Positions 9,776 to 20,860 of a stretch of 64,000 nucleotides of DNA are shown here, piece by piece. The translations under genes were made by a program, and so were the position numbers. A model generated the notes under the pieces. That model saw only the letters and a list, made by a program, of their open reading frames with translations. It searched no databases and was not told the DNA's origin. The stretch is from Allodiplogaster sudhausi (taxonomy: Eukaryota; Nematoda; Chromadorea; Rhabditida; Diplogasteridae), in NCBI GenBank assembly GCA_945643635.1, contig CALZFC010000001.1, positions 6,136,001-6,200,000 of the forward strand. The letters are read 5' to 3'. The first letter of the stretch is position 1. Each line of letters opens with the position of its first letter.

Positions 9776-10369
9776 TATTAATAATTGTGATGAAGAATAT
9801 TCAATGACAATGAAACTGAAAAAAATAAATAAAGCTGAGAAGGTAGCGCCAATTTGACCTGTGTATGTAGATATTGGAAAACGGATACATTCCGAATCCG
9901 ATTTAAGACAAAATGTTCATTGGCGATACTTTCATAAAGTTTTGTCAGTGTATTTAACGTTCCCCAGAATGAATGTAGAAGTAACGGCGATAATTCGTTA
10001 ATTTTTTTATGAACTACATATACATTGACCTCACATTATCCAATGCTTTAGGTAGCATTTCGTCAATGATACACATCGAACTTTATAAAGTAACACCTGT
10101 ACGGAAGAACGCCTCCTTCTTCTGGATCGTGGCCAGCAAACAGAGCAAGCGACTAAACGGCGGATACCGATGCATTCTACTCCAAGAAATCGTCATCGAC
10201 TCGTTCTGTATATTCGCAATGACCTTCCATTCATTTCACATAGTCTGAACATCTTCCATTATATATTTTTTGTTATTTGTTATATTGTTTTTATTTTTTT
10301 ATAGCTAATTATAACAAAAGCCACTCCCTTGTTCTCTTCTCGATATCGTTATGTCTCTAATTAATTCAA
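9776..10369. other. Intergenic; paralogue of 18170-18660
   Basis: 10005-10250 aligns by eye with 18380-18640 (both hold AATGATACACATCG/CAATGGTACATCTTG-type and TTCTTCTTTTGGAT/CTTCTTCTGGAT words). A weak minus-strand frame is shared, but it has a stop here. No gene is supported. The remainder is AT-rich. Confidence 0.45.
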
Positions 10370-12545
10370 GTTAAATAACTACACCCTTGTCCTTTAGCCA
10401 GAAGTGCTACATCACTTCTCTCACTTCTCTGCACTCTCTTAAAGGATTACTTATTTCACTTGCTACTTTTTTTAACCGAGCTCTGTCACTCACTTGTTTA
10501 ATCATATGACCGAGCAGTTATTCAGAAAACTCTAGAAATCCTTTGAAGAGAAATGATTAGAAGAAAATCATTCACGCATTTATTGTTGAAAGATAAATCA
10601 TTTGAAGCAAAATGATTTGAAGAAAAGTGATTAGAACATAATCATAAGAAAAATCATTCAAGGATTTATTTTTTTGATGAAAAATCTAGAGATGAAAAGT
10701 CGGGAAAAATTAGAAGAGAATACACTTGAAGAAAAATCATGCGAAGAAAAATTGGAAAAAAAGTAGCAAGAAGAGAAGTCATTTGAAGAAAAAGTCATTA
10801 GAAGAAACATCAGCTCGCTGCTCGCTGCTGCATGAAATCATAAGTCGTGTTCAGCCTTAAAATAATTAAAATAATATAAAGTAAAATAGAATGTTTGACT
10901 CTAGAAGTTAAAGGGCGCTGGATGCCAGAACCTAAGTTAGGAGATGTCTACGATCAAGGATCTGCATCAACGAAAGCGAGATGAAGAATATTAACCAGAC
11001 GAATATGATATTACTCTTCCCCGTTTTCTTCAACTCGCTGCCGCTCGCCAGCTCGGGCTCGTAATCCGAAGGGTCCAGTGAACGATCAAGGAACTGAACA
11101 CAAAGACATTCACTGACGGGTTGATATTGGTTTTAGCCAGTTGATGCACAATCTAACAGTGGGATTGCCAAATAGCGGTTCTCTCTCGCTCTCTAACTCT
11201 CTGACCTGCTCTCGCTCCTCTGTGATCTCTTCTTGTTGACTTCTTCCTTGCTGGTCGACCACCTTTCGCTTCGATCTCAGGCGTGCCAGTGCAGATTCGA
11301 GCTTCGCTATCTGCTTCTCAATAAACTTGCACGCTTCATCGTCCACAGGATCGGATGTCTGAAGGAGATTACTCATGACATCCCCTCTCATTTTATCACG
11401 CTCTCTCTCTCTCTCTTTCACTTTCTTTACATTATATAGGTAAATAGCTCTTTTACTCTTTTTTTTAACCTCCATTTCTCTCTTAACCTTGATTTTCTTG
11501 ACGAAGACCAGCTGTCCTACCCGGGGACAATCGTTGCGCTGATTGTTAATGGCCAGAAGAGCTTGTTCCTTTTCTTCATCACTCTCGTTTGCCTGTTGGA
11601 TTGCCTCGTCGAGCTGTTTCTCAAGCCTGTCCGGGTTGATTTCGTCAAGGTTGATTTCGTTCCATGTAGTGAGAATTCCGGAAGGCGCCCAGTGATGAAT
11701 AATAAAGTTGTATTTTTCTGTCAGTTCAGGCAAGTGTTGCAGCCTAATTTGTTCCAGAATCTCCATTCCAGGCTTCGCAGCAATGAGTTGAGACAGACGC
11801 GCATGCGCCTTCTTCATTCCAATCACTTGGTCGTTTTTAATCTCATCGAGCTTCTTCGCGACGTTTTGGATGGCGCAGCGCAAGTCGATTTTGTCCACGT
11901 TGCTATCCCCGCGACTACGAATTTCTTCGAGTTTAGCAAGTACTTCGTCCAAATCGATGAAGTCACGCTTGTATCCCGACGGCCTGCCATGTTTCAGACG
12001 AGCGAGAAGTTCGCGCTGCTGGTCGAGAACCTTATTGTCCCGATGCCATTTGTCGGCTCGAGTACGTAGCTTTTCCAAAGCGGTGTTGGCTGAATTCATG
12101 GCGCTTTGGAGATCCTTGTACAACGGCTGTTGTGAGTAGCTTGCGAATTCATTTATTAGTCCTTGTGATTCTCCCGTCATCTTTGCGAGCGCAGCAAGGA
12201 AAGATCCGGTTGGATAGATGTGATCGTTCTGGAACACTTGGTTGTTGGTGACCAGTAGAGTATCGAGTGCACTTCGGCAGGCCTCCAATCGAGCGATATG
12301 GGGGCAAGGCGTCAGGCCGCAGAGATGGCGTGCTTGCATCTAGAAAATTTTATCTTTGTTTATTGTTATTTTAATTATGAAATATGTGAATATGTGAACG
12401 ATAACAAAGAATGGCCGCGTCCGTTCCACATTCATGATCATAATCAAATAATAATTTGTAAATTGCAATTAAACAAAGCAAAGTATACGACTATTATTAA
12501 ATTTAAATTAAAATTAAAAGTTCCCTTCAAAGTTCCTAAGCGCTA
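10370..12545. repeat. Segmental duplication, copy 1 (contains A3)
   Basis: This matches 34635-36900 in the same orientation with scattered differences and small indels. It runs from AACTACACCCTTGT past the A3 head exon to GTTCCTAAGCGCTAGCGCAT. It covers the whole gene plus about 200 bp of 5' flank and about 600 bp of GAA-rich 3' flank. Confidence 0.8.
10932..12339 (-). CDS. A3: A-type family gene with altered C terminus
   Basis: Exons: 12339-11488 (284 codons), 11358-11206 and 11093-10932. All are phase 0, giving 388 aa. Start MQARHLCGLTPCPH. The head exon is fully open, with YPTGSFLAALAKMTGES, GYKRDFIDLDEVLAKLEEIR, ARLSQLIAAKPGMEILEQIR and LPELTEKYNFIIHHWAP. Exon 2 gives the coil FIEKQIAKLESALARLRSKR. 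Exon 3 has lost about 37 bases relative to A4, so it is read in another frame and ends in TAG at 10932-10934; the canonical last exon is only a decayed remnant near 10835. The protein is predicted to be helical throughout, with no signal peptide or membrane segment. Function unknown. It may still be expressed; its near-twin is A7. Confidence 0.6.
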
Positions 12546-12764
12546 GCGCATTTATTGCGGTTATACGTATGCAATATGTGAATATGTGAAAGATCACAAA
12601 GAATGGTCGCTTCCGTTTCACATTACATATGTATGACACAAACGATCGATCATAAACAACATTGCGTTTGTATTTATTAACCAAAGCAGTAATTGATTTT
12701 TTTTAAATAAACAAAATAAATTAAAATAAATCAAAATAAAGGTAAGGACAAAGAGCAATTTGTA

Positions 12765-12960
12765 TGCAAGGTCGCTGGAGACGAAGATCAGCTCGGAATG
12801 ACCCGGACGAATGTGAGGGAGGACAATACTCTGTAATTAGCGCCGCCCCTTTCGAAGAGCTGCTTAAGAGGGCGTGGGCAACGCGTGCTAATTACGCAAT
12901 CGCGAGATCTCTGCCTTGCTGGGATTCGTCGACTTCACAAGAGGGCTGAGAGATTCCGAC
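12765..12960. promoter_or_regulatory. Shared 5' block upstream of A3
   Basis: A conserved non-repetitive block lies 430-620 bp upstream of the A3 start. Core words: GAAGATCAGCTCGGAATGAC, TTCGAAGAGCTGCTTAAG, ACGCGTGCTAATT, AATCGCGAGATCTCTG and CTTGCTGGGATTCGTCGA. It recurs at about 20690-20860, 26555-26735 and 41480-41690, with fragments at 9062 and 17450. It stays conserved while surrounding DNA diverges. It could be a promoter, a first exon (some copies are open on the minus strand) or simply part of the unit. Confidence 0.5.
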
Positions 12961-14026
12961 CATTTGAAAATGATTGCCAAAGGAATTTTCGAAGGAATTT
13001 TCTTTCTGGATTAATCAATATATGTATTTACATATGTACATACATACCTTAACAAGGAATCAAGACGATATTCGGCTAAAATGGCAAAATTTTTTTTTTC
13101 TTCTGCTAAGACAAGAATTAGCTGGCTGTCCTAGCAGAGATACTATTTATGAAGATAAAGCATGCTTTCTGCTCGTGTTGTTGAGGGGAAATGCAGACTA
13201 TGTCATTTCGATTTTATCTCGAGGGAAGCCTTTCCAACTGGCTCTTCCAAACGCGATCTCAGTCACTCTTTATCTGTTCTGCAAAGTAGTTTAATTCTTT
13301 CGAACATACAATTTGAAATTACAAAGATGAGAAGTGGCGGAGGTGCTATTCAAGGGTATTCCACCTTATTAGCCTCAGCATCAGTATCCTTGCTGATCCT
13401 TGCTTAAGGACACCATAAATGCAGATCGATGCTTTTATTAGGTGCGTAATGATACAAATACGCCTCCCAATGATCGATTTCAAGCTCGGGCAGCTGCTTG
13501 CGGTTAGCAGGTCAGCGCAGCATGTAGAGATAGAAAGAGTTTGAGTTAGAATGAGAAAGACAAAGAAAGAGAGAGAGAGAGGGAGAGAGAATGGTAACAA
13601 AAAAAAAACAAAGTCAAAATGGGAGAGGGAAGATACATGGATAGAGGAGAGAATGTGATTTTGCTTTCAAAGAATGCCTTCATGTCTTGAATGTCCTTCA
13701 AATAAAATAAGAAGAAGAATACTCGCGAAAAAATAGAGCGTATTAATAAGCAACTAAAATCCGAAGAGAATTGTGATGAAGAATCTTCAATGACAATGAA
13801 AGCTCAAATCTGTATACATATATTATGAATTTGGCATCAATCACATCCTTCATATAATACTTATGTATTTCAGTGAGGTTATGGGTTATCAATATAAAGA
13901 TCGAAAAATGAATGTTTTAAGACAAAGGTGGTAGGCAAATAGAATTTCGATGGCTCATCTTCGTTCATCATTGCGTCTCAAACTATATTCCGTAGAGCTG
14001 CCTTTGAAGGCACCTTTGAATTACAG
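12961..14026. other. Intergenic and 3' flank of A4
   Basis: No gene is supported. 13330-13990 is the same unit flank as 4985-5985 and 24420-24610. A GA tract lies at 13560-13590. Confidence 0.55.
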
Positions 14027-14791
14027 TCAGGCTCGTTTTGCTGTGCTGAGAAGCGGCTGCTCGCTGCGGCAGATCAACAAAAGCCGTGCCTAAGAAAAAC
14101 AGTTAAAGGTTATACAAATATACATGACTATATAATTATAGCAGTAAAGAGCAGCCTGAATGTCAGCGCATAAAACACGGCCACATCAATGATCAAGCGA
14201 CAGAATCTTTAAAAAAGCGTAATAAAAAGTACTTACCAAACGAATCTGGTCTTGTTCTTCCTCGTCTCGTCGCCCGTCTTCAACGCGCATGAACTCGCGG
14301 CCGATTGCATTCTCGAGCTCGGTAATCCGTAGCAGAAGGCGAGCATTCATTTCCATTGAACCATCGCGCTCCTGAACACAAATTCGTACATTCACTGACT
14401 GGCTGACGTTGGTTCCAGCTAGTTGGTAGTCAATCTCACAATGGGATTGCTAAACAACGGTTATATGGAGATATCAGAGGAAATTAGATGTTCGTTCTCC
14501 TTATTACTCCACCACTCTATATTCCATTACACGTTTCTGTCTCACCGTTCGGACTCCTTTTGCACTCTCTCCCCCTCTTACCTTCTCTCGATCTTCTGTT
14601 CTATCTTCTTCTTTTCCTCCTCCTCGCTCGTCGACCCCATTGGTATTCGATCTCAGACGTGCCAGAGCAGATTCAAGCTTTTCGATCTGCTTCTCAAGAA
14701 ACTTGTCATCTTCCACAGGAGTGTCGGAAACCTGAAGGAGATTACTCACCACGTGGACTCTCATCTTATCGTGTATACATATATAATATAA

Positions 14792-14844
<53 letters not shown>

Positions 14845-15671
14845 TCTTCTTTTCTTTATCTCTAAACCTTGATTGTCTTGACGAAGCCCAACTGTCGCCG
14901 CCGAACTGGCTGGAGGCCATCGTTTTGCGGAGTTTTGACGGCGAGAACAGCCTTTTTCGTTTCTTTATTTATCTTGCTCGCTTGTTCAAATGCCTCGTCT
15001 AACTCTTCCCCTAGCATATCGAGGTTGATTTTGTCCCATTTATTCGGAAGTGCAGAAGAAGGCAAGTAATTATTGAAAAAGTTGAATTTTTCGCCCAGTT
15101 CGGGTAACTCTTGGTGCTTAATTTGCTCTAAAATCTCGATTCCAGGCTTCCTAGCAAGGACTTGAGACAGACGTGTATATTCCTTCTTAATTCCAATCAA
15201 TTGATTGTTTCTAATCTCATCGAGCTTCTTCTCGACGTTTTGGATGGTGAGTCGTAAGTGGATTTTGTCCACGTAGCTGTTTTCAAAACGTCGAATTTCT
15301 TCGAGGCCAGCAAGTGCTTCATTCAGATCGATGAAGTCACGTTTGTATCCCAATGACCCGCCATTTTGTAGACGAGCGAGCAGATTGCGATGCTGCTCGA
15401 GCACTTCTTTGGCGCGATTAAATTGGTCGGCTCGAGCACGTAGGTTGCCCAACGCGGTACCGGCAGTCGAAACCGCATTTCTGAGATGGTTGTAAGCCGT
15501 CGATTCGTCGTATCTGCTGAGCTCATTTAGTAGCATTCTCGCTTCAGCCGTCTTCTTTTCGAGCTCGTTCAGGAAAGATGAGTCTGGGTAGATGTACGCT
15601 TTCTGCACCGCATCGCTGCGTAGTAGAGTTTGAAGCTCAGTTAGACACTTCTCCAATGTCCCCCAACTCAT
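14027..15671 (-). CDS. A4: complete A-type helical/coiled-coil family gene
   Basis: This is the reference model for the family. Exons are 15671-14868 (268 codons), 14731-14582 (50), 14371-14237 (45) and 14089-14027 (20 plus TGA), all phase 0, giving 383 aa with no internal stop. Donors are AAG/GTTTAG, AAG/GTAAGA and TTG/GTAAGT; acceptors are CTTCAG, TTCAG and TTCTTAG. Head: MSWGTLEKCLTELQTLL, YPDSSFLNELEKKTAEARML, GYKRDFIDLNEALAGLEEIR, TRLSQVLARKPGIEILEQIK. Coils: FLEKQIEKLESALARLRS and LLLRITELENAIGREFMRVE. Basic tail ARLLLICRSEQ..AKRA. There is no signal peptide or membrane span, so it is probably an intracellular alpha-helical, coiled-coil-forming protein. I do not recognise the family. 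An (AT)n run sits in intron 1. A conserved flank follows the 3' end. Confidence 0.8.
14775..14842. repeat. (AT)n microsatellite
   Basis: About 65 bp of nearly pure AT with two ATAC interruptions, in intron 1 of A4. Confidence 0.95.
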
Positions 15672-15734
15672 GAAGGCTGGCCTCTGAAAAATTTATTTTA
15701 TTTTTTAATTTTTTTGCGAGTTCATGCACACATA

Positions 15735-16867
15735 CAGTCCCGCCCAGGATCTTGGTACCAAGGACGCTTCGGACGATTCGGACGCTTCCAAATGCATCCT
15801 CGTTAATAACTTTTGTTCTAGAAAAAACTAAAATATTCTAAATGGTACATTAGTTTGCTTATAGAGTACGGATGCTACTGTTTAAAAATCTATGACTTTT
15901 TATCATTTGATAAGAAGTTATCAGTTTTTGCTACTAAAAAATTTCATTTCAAATATTTTTAAACGAAATTTCTCCTGTACCATTATTTTGTCTCTACACA
16001 CATCCCCAAATAATAAAATTAAAGATTGTATCATTGATAACGGAAATCGATAAATGAGAACTTATCACGCATGTTCATATGATGTAAAGATTCGCCTTAC
16101 GATTCTGAATCTAATTCTGTAATCAGTTTTCGACAGAAGGTGCCGGTTAACAATATATTTTTGATTGTGTGTACTTTACAAGACTTTCTTCAGAAAGAAC
16201 AGGGCAGGAAGGCCTTGCAGGCCGAGGGGGCGGGGCCTAACCCTTTTTTTCTCTGCCTGTGCTATTTCGCTACCTCAAACTTGGGTAATTAAACCGTAGA
16301 CGAAAAAGGAGCGCGCAATATTTCTGAGTATCAATGCTAGCGCAGCAACCTAGATTTGGACGCATCATACCGGGCCAAAATTTTGACAAAGACCAAGAAA
16401 ATGGGGAATCCTGAAGAAAGGCTTGCAAAGTACACACAATCAAAAATGTTGTTAACCGGCACTTTCTGTTGAAAACTGATTACAGAATTAGATTCAGAAT
16501 CGTAAGGCGAATCTTTACATCATATGAACATGCGTGATAAGGTCTCATTTATCGATTTCCGTTATCAATGATACAATCTTTAATTTTATTATTTGGGGAT
16601 GTGTGTAGAGACAAAATAATGGTACAGGAGAAATTTCTTTTAAAAATATTTGAAATGAAATTTTTTAGTAGCAAAAACTGATAACTTCTTATCAAATGAT
16701 AAAAAGTTATCGATTTTTTAACAGTAGCATCCGTACTCTATAAGCAAACTAATGTACCATTTAGAATATTTTAGTTTTTCCTAGAACAAACGTTATTAAC
16801 GAGGATGCATTTGGAAGCGTCCGAATCGTCCGAAGCGTCCTTGGTACCAAGATCCTGGGCGGGACTG
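15735..16867. mobile_element. Tc1/mariner-type foldback MITE with ~450-bp inverted repeats
   Basis: The ends are CAGTCCCGCCCAGGATCTTG.. and its mirror ..CCTGGGCGGGACTG, flanked by TA on both sides (15733-15734 and 16868-16869). The CAGT terminus and TA target fit the Tc1/mariner superfamily. The arms (about 15735-16190 and 16410-16867) are almost identical inverted copies. The unique centre is about 215 bp and encodes no transposase. It holds an exact reverse-strand SL1 at 16274-16295. It lies about 60 bp upstream of the A4 start, where it may separate the gene from its 5' block. Confidence 0.85.
16274..16295 (-). other. Exact 22-nt SL1 spliced-leader sequence inside the MITE
   Basis: The minus strand reads GGTTTAATTACC followed by CAAGTTTGAG, identical over all 22 nt to nematode SL1. 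It is followed by GTAGCG, so a GT is present as in an SL RNA gene. However, the downstream bases do not resemble the rest of the SL RNA, and no clear Sm site (AATTTTTGG type) follows within 100 nt. It could be a decayed or divergent SL RNA gene, or a leader captured from a trans-spliced transcript. Confidence 0.85.
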
Positions 16868-16869
16868 TA

Positions 16870-17449
16870 CATATGTACATACGTTCAGTACCATCCTACA
16901 CTGTTAGGTCCGAAATTAATAGGATTATTCCGATTAATGTGAACAATTAAATTACTTAAAACTTTAAATTCATACTCAAATTATTGAGTGGTTAAGCATT
17001 TTCTTGCAGTTTTCTTTGCAGAAAAGACATAACACGATGCGGAATGAGCATTTAGATGGTTAACAAATGTCATAAAATTGCAGAAATCTAAAAGGGTGGC
17101 TTTTCCTATTGTTTAGCAGCATGCGCTGCTGGGGTGCATTATCTCTTCGTCGAAGCAAAAAAAAACCTCTTTTTTTTCTGCGAAATTTACTTTTAGAACA
17201 AAGTTTTTTGTTGGTATTTTTATTTTGGTTTTGTATTTTGTTCTCAAAGGTGGTGAAAAAACGTTTTTTTTTTCTTTTTTTCTTTTTTTTACCAAACAAT
17301 TTATTGGTGAAGATCCAACAGTGGTGGATGGCTAAATAACGGTTAGAGCTATCAGAGGGAACCAGGAAAGCAATTTTTTTGTATTATTGAAGATCTTCTT
17401 TGTCTTAACTCTATCACTCTAACTTTCAATGCACATCTTTCCCTGTAGA
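16870..17449. other. AT-rich intergenic DNA
   Basis: Homopolymer-rich (runs of T and A at 17160-17290). The open frames are compositional. No gene is seen. Confidence 0.6.
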
Positions 17450-17599
17450 AAGTGCAATCAACACGGAACGACCCGAACGAAGGTGACAGGGGAACATTCG
17501 CGGTAGAAAGAATATGGAAATTCATCAAACACTACGACGTCAACAACTCTAGAGAAATCTGTTGCCACAAGGTGGTCTATGATAGCCCCCTTCCTTTAG

Positions 17600-18160
17600 T
17601 TGGCTCTCGACTAACAAATGTTGGATATATTCCAGCGTGAAGGAGAAAAATAAAAAAAACGAATGACGTATACACGGGAACAGAAGATTCTGTGACATCG
17701 CGTGAAAGCGCAGAGAACAAGCGCATATAAGAGGGCGTTGGAAGTGCTCCTCGGCCTGCAAGAGTGTGCAGAGAACACACTATCGCATGAGAGCGCAGAC
17801 GTCGAAACGAAAGCTGATCCAGGTGGGAGCGCATTGATCGTTCGCCTTGCAGAACGCGCATAGAAAGAGGATGTCTTGCAGAGAGGGCAGGCGGCAAAAG
17901 CAAACGAATGAGTCTACTACTATTTCTGCGAGAGAGTACAGACAACAGAATGCCAATGATTGTGCATTTGCATATGCAGAGAAACAGACGGCAAGAATGA
18001 AGAAGTGTCCGTGACGTCTGAAGAGGCGAGAGAACGTGAGAGCAGCGCACTAGAGAAACTACGCGGCCTTGAGAGTGCCAGGAGGAGAATGCAGCAACAG
18101 TTCCAATCAGTTAAGCTAGAGAAGCGAAGACTGGAGGAACAGTCTATTGTAGCGGACTAA
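17600..18160 (+). pseudogene. Plus-strand coiled-coil family copy D2
   Basis: This is the best-preserved 3' end of the D family. 17960-18160 is open and ends TAA. It encodes a charged coil with ARERESSALEKLRGLESARR, QQQFQSVKLEKRRLEEQ and final IVAD. Upstream, a frame with the VGYIPA motif ends in TGA at 17638, and homology to D1 and D3 continues in other frames, so this copy is broken. 17450-17500 is a fragment of the shared 5' block (AATCAACACGGAACGACCC). Function unknown. Confidence 0.5.
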
Positions 18161-19156
18161 AAAAAATGAGACTCTTAATAAACGAATGAATTGATAAAAA
18201 ATAAAGCTAGGAAAGAAAGCATGGCCAAGTTGATCTAGATACATATTGGAAAACGGAAACGTTCCGCATTCAATTTAAAACAAAATATTTTATTCTTTCA
18301 ATACTTTTAAAATATTTAATCTGTGTAAATTAGGTTCCTCAGAATACGTGTATTAGTAAAAACAATAATTTGTTAAATTTCATGGAATTACTAAATACAC
18401 TGACTTCGCATTACTCCATGATTTGAGCAACAATATGTTCGCCAATGGTACATCTTGCACAGAATACGGTAGCGTTTGTAGTGAACGTCTTCTTCTTTTG
18501 GATTGTGGTCATCAAGTAAAGTCATCGGATTGGGGGCTACAGACGCATTCTGCTCGGTGAAATCGTCGTCGAGTTCTTCGATATGACAGCAATGTCCTAT
18601 CATTCATTGCACCAAGTCAGCGCTGTTTCATTTCATTTATATTTTGTTATTCTGTTATTTTCTATTGTTCTAACATACATAGATATGTGTATGTACTATA
18701 AACAAAACACATCTCATAATATTCTCTTCTAGATGTCTTTATGTCTCTATATAATTAAAGTTACCCCACTGAATTTTCTTCATTTTTTCACAAGTTTGAT
18801 ACTTCATCTTGCACATCGAGTTTCAATGGGATATGTAACTTCTCTCATGCCCTTTTACCAGGAGCGCTACATCACTTTTCTGCACTGTCTTACTTGTCTG
18901 TTCACTCTCACTTCTCTGCACTCTCTCAAGAGTCTACTTATTTGACTTGTTAATAATTTTACCGAGCTCTGTTGTAACGGCGGTAAAACCTTTATTTCGA
19001 AAATCGCTTTGTAAACAATCATGGGAAAAAATTTCATTCGAGAATCATTTTAAGAAAAATCATTTGACGAAATATCATTCAATAAATTATCAGCATAAGA
19101 AGAATAATCATTAGAAGAAGAACCAGACCACCGCTCGCTGCTAAGCAGAAGTATTC
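18161..19156. other. Intergenic; weak minus-strand frame at 18391-18603
   Basis: 18391-18603 can be read on the minus strand (DHNPKEEDVHYKRYRI), and a partly similar frame exists near 10050-10160, but with a stop. I treat it as a decayed fragment. The rest is AT-rich, with GAA-type repeats at 19010-19130 similar to 10550-10800. Confidence 0.4.
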
Positions 19157-20556
19157 AACGCGCATGAACTCGCGGCCGATCGCATTCTCGATCTCGGTAA
19201 TCCGGATCCGAAGGAGATCACTTTTGTCCACTGAACCATCAGGAACCTGAACACAAATACATTCACTGGCTGGGTGATGTTGGTTTTAGTCAGTCGATGG
19301 TCGATCTAACAGTTGGATTTCTAAACATCGGTTTTAGCTATCAGAGGAAACACAAAAAGCTATTTCTTTATTCTTTTAGGAATTCTTTCGCCGGTTTACT
19401 CAATCATTCAATAAATCTATAACCCACTACACCTTCACTGTCCGTTTGAACTTCATTCTTGCTCGCTCTGTGCACTCTCTCATTCTCAGACTCTCTGACC
19501 TGCTGTAGCTCCTCTGTCATCTCTTCTTCTTCTTGTCCTCTTCCGTGATGGTTGACCAGCTTGCTCATCGATCTCAGACGTCCCAGTGCAGATTCAAGCT
19601 TTACGATCTGCTTCTCAACATCCTTGTGCGCTTCATCGTCCACAGGAAAGTCGAATGCCTAAATAAGGCAAATTATCACATCACCTCTCATTTTATCGTT
19701 CCTTCTCTTCCTCTCTCAAAACCTTGATTGGCTTGACGAAAACGAGCCGTCGTCGAAGACCTGTCTGGGAACCGTCGTTCTGTTGAGTATTGAAGGCAAG
19801 AACAGCTTGTTCCTTTTCTTCATCGCTCTCGCTCACTTTTTGGAGCGCCTCGTTGAGCTGTTTCTCTAGCTTGTCGATTTTGACTTCGTACCATTCGGTA
19901 AAAGAAGGAGAACAGTGGCGTATAATAAAGTTGTATTTTTCTGTCAGTTCGGGCATTTCTTGTCGCTTAATTTGTTCCAGAATCTCGATGCCTGGTGTTC
20001 CAGAAATGACTCCTGACAGACGCGCTTGCTCCATCTACATTCTTGTCATTATTTCCTTTTTAATCTCGTCGCGCTTCTTCTTGACGTTTCGGATGGCGTC
20101 GCGTACGCGGACTTTGTCCGCGTTGCTACTAACGTGATTTAGAATTTCACCGAACTCAGCAAGTGCTTCGTTTAGATCGATTACGTCACGCTCATATATC
20201 GATGAGCCGCCATTTTGTAGACGAGCGAGCAGATCGCACTGCTTATCAAGCACTTCTTTGAGCCGATGAAATAGTTCGGCCCGAGCACGGAGCTTGACCA
20301 GCGCGGCTTCGGCAGCAGTTGTGGTAGATTCGAGAGCACTGTGCGAGATGATGTAGTTAAGCTCCCGTCCTTCTTGTAGTACTGCTCGCGCTAGTAGTGT
20401 ACTGTCTTCGAGCTCAGCAAGGAAAGATGCAGCTGGGTAGATGTCCTCGTGAAGCACAACGTTCTCATTGTTGCGGAGTAGAGTTTTAAGTCTAATCTGG
20501 GTGGTCTCCACTTTCAGATCATAGCTCATCAATAGGTGGTGGCGACTCGATTCCAT
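19157..20556 (-). pseudogene. A5: A-type family gene with nonsense codon and lost 3' end
   Basis: Exon 1 is 20556-19723 (278 codons), in frame except for TAG at 20035-20037. There relatives have a lysine codon (MTR-M-stop-MEQARLSGVI). Exon 2 is 19658-19500 (AFDFPVDDEAHKDVEKQIVK), with acceptor TTATTTAG. Exon 3 starts at 19246 (VPDGSVDKSDLLRIRITEIE) but ends abruptly after FMRVE near 19157, joined to flank sequence. No last exon follows. The stop plus the missing tail argue for a pseudogene. Confidence 0.7.
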
Positions 20557-20689
20557 TCTACAAATAAATTATCCATCAAAACTGGATCAATTAATGAAAA
20601 GTAAGATTCAAACATGAATTAAAAAAAAATAAAAATGAAATAAAATTTAAAAAAAAAGTAATGCAAGGACGAAAAGGTAATTGTCGTTC

Positions 20690-20860
20690 GTTAGAAAGGA
20701 GGATCAACTTGGAATGACCCATACGAAGGTGACGAATGAAGATTCCCTGCAAGTAGCGCTACCGTCTTTCGAAGAGCTTCTTAAGAGGGAGTGAACGACG
20801 CGTGAAAATTTGACTAATTGCGAATCTCTCATTTGCTGGGATTGAAGAGAGAACACTGGA
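20690..20860. promoter_or_regulatory. Shared 5' block upstream of A5
   Basis: A copy of the block described at 12765: AGAAAGGAGGATCAACTTGG, TTTCGAAGAGCTTCTTAAGA, ACGACGCGTG, TTGCTGGGATT. It lies about 135-305 bp upstream of the A5 start. Confidence 0.5.

Noticed and set aside
11563..12069. 168-codon plus-strand open frame, repeated at 35914-36420
   Set aside because: It is antisense to the head exons of A3 and A7. It appears twice only because the gene was duplicated. No family or splice signals.
16274..16295. Functional SL RNA gene
   Set aside because: SL1 is exact and followed by GT, but no Sm-binding site or SL RNA body is recognisable downstream, so only the leader itself is claimed.
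17109..17339. Open frames in poly-T/poly-A DNA
   Set aside because: Phenylalanine- and lysine-only runs produced by homopolymers.
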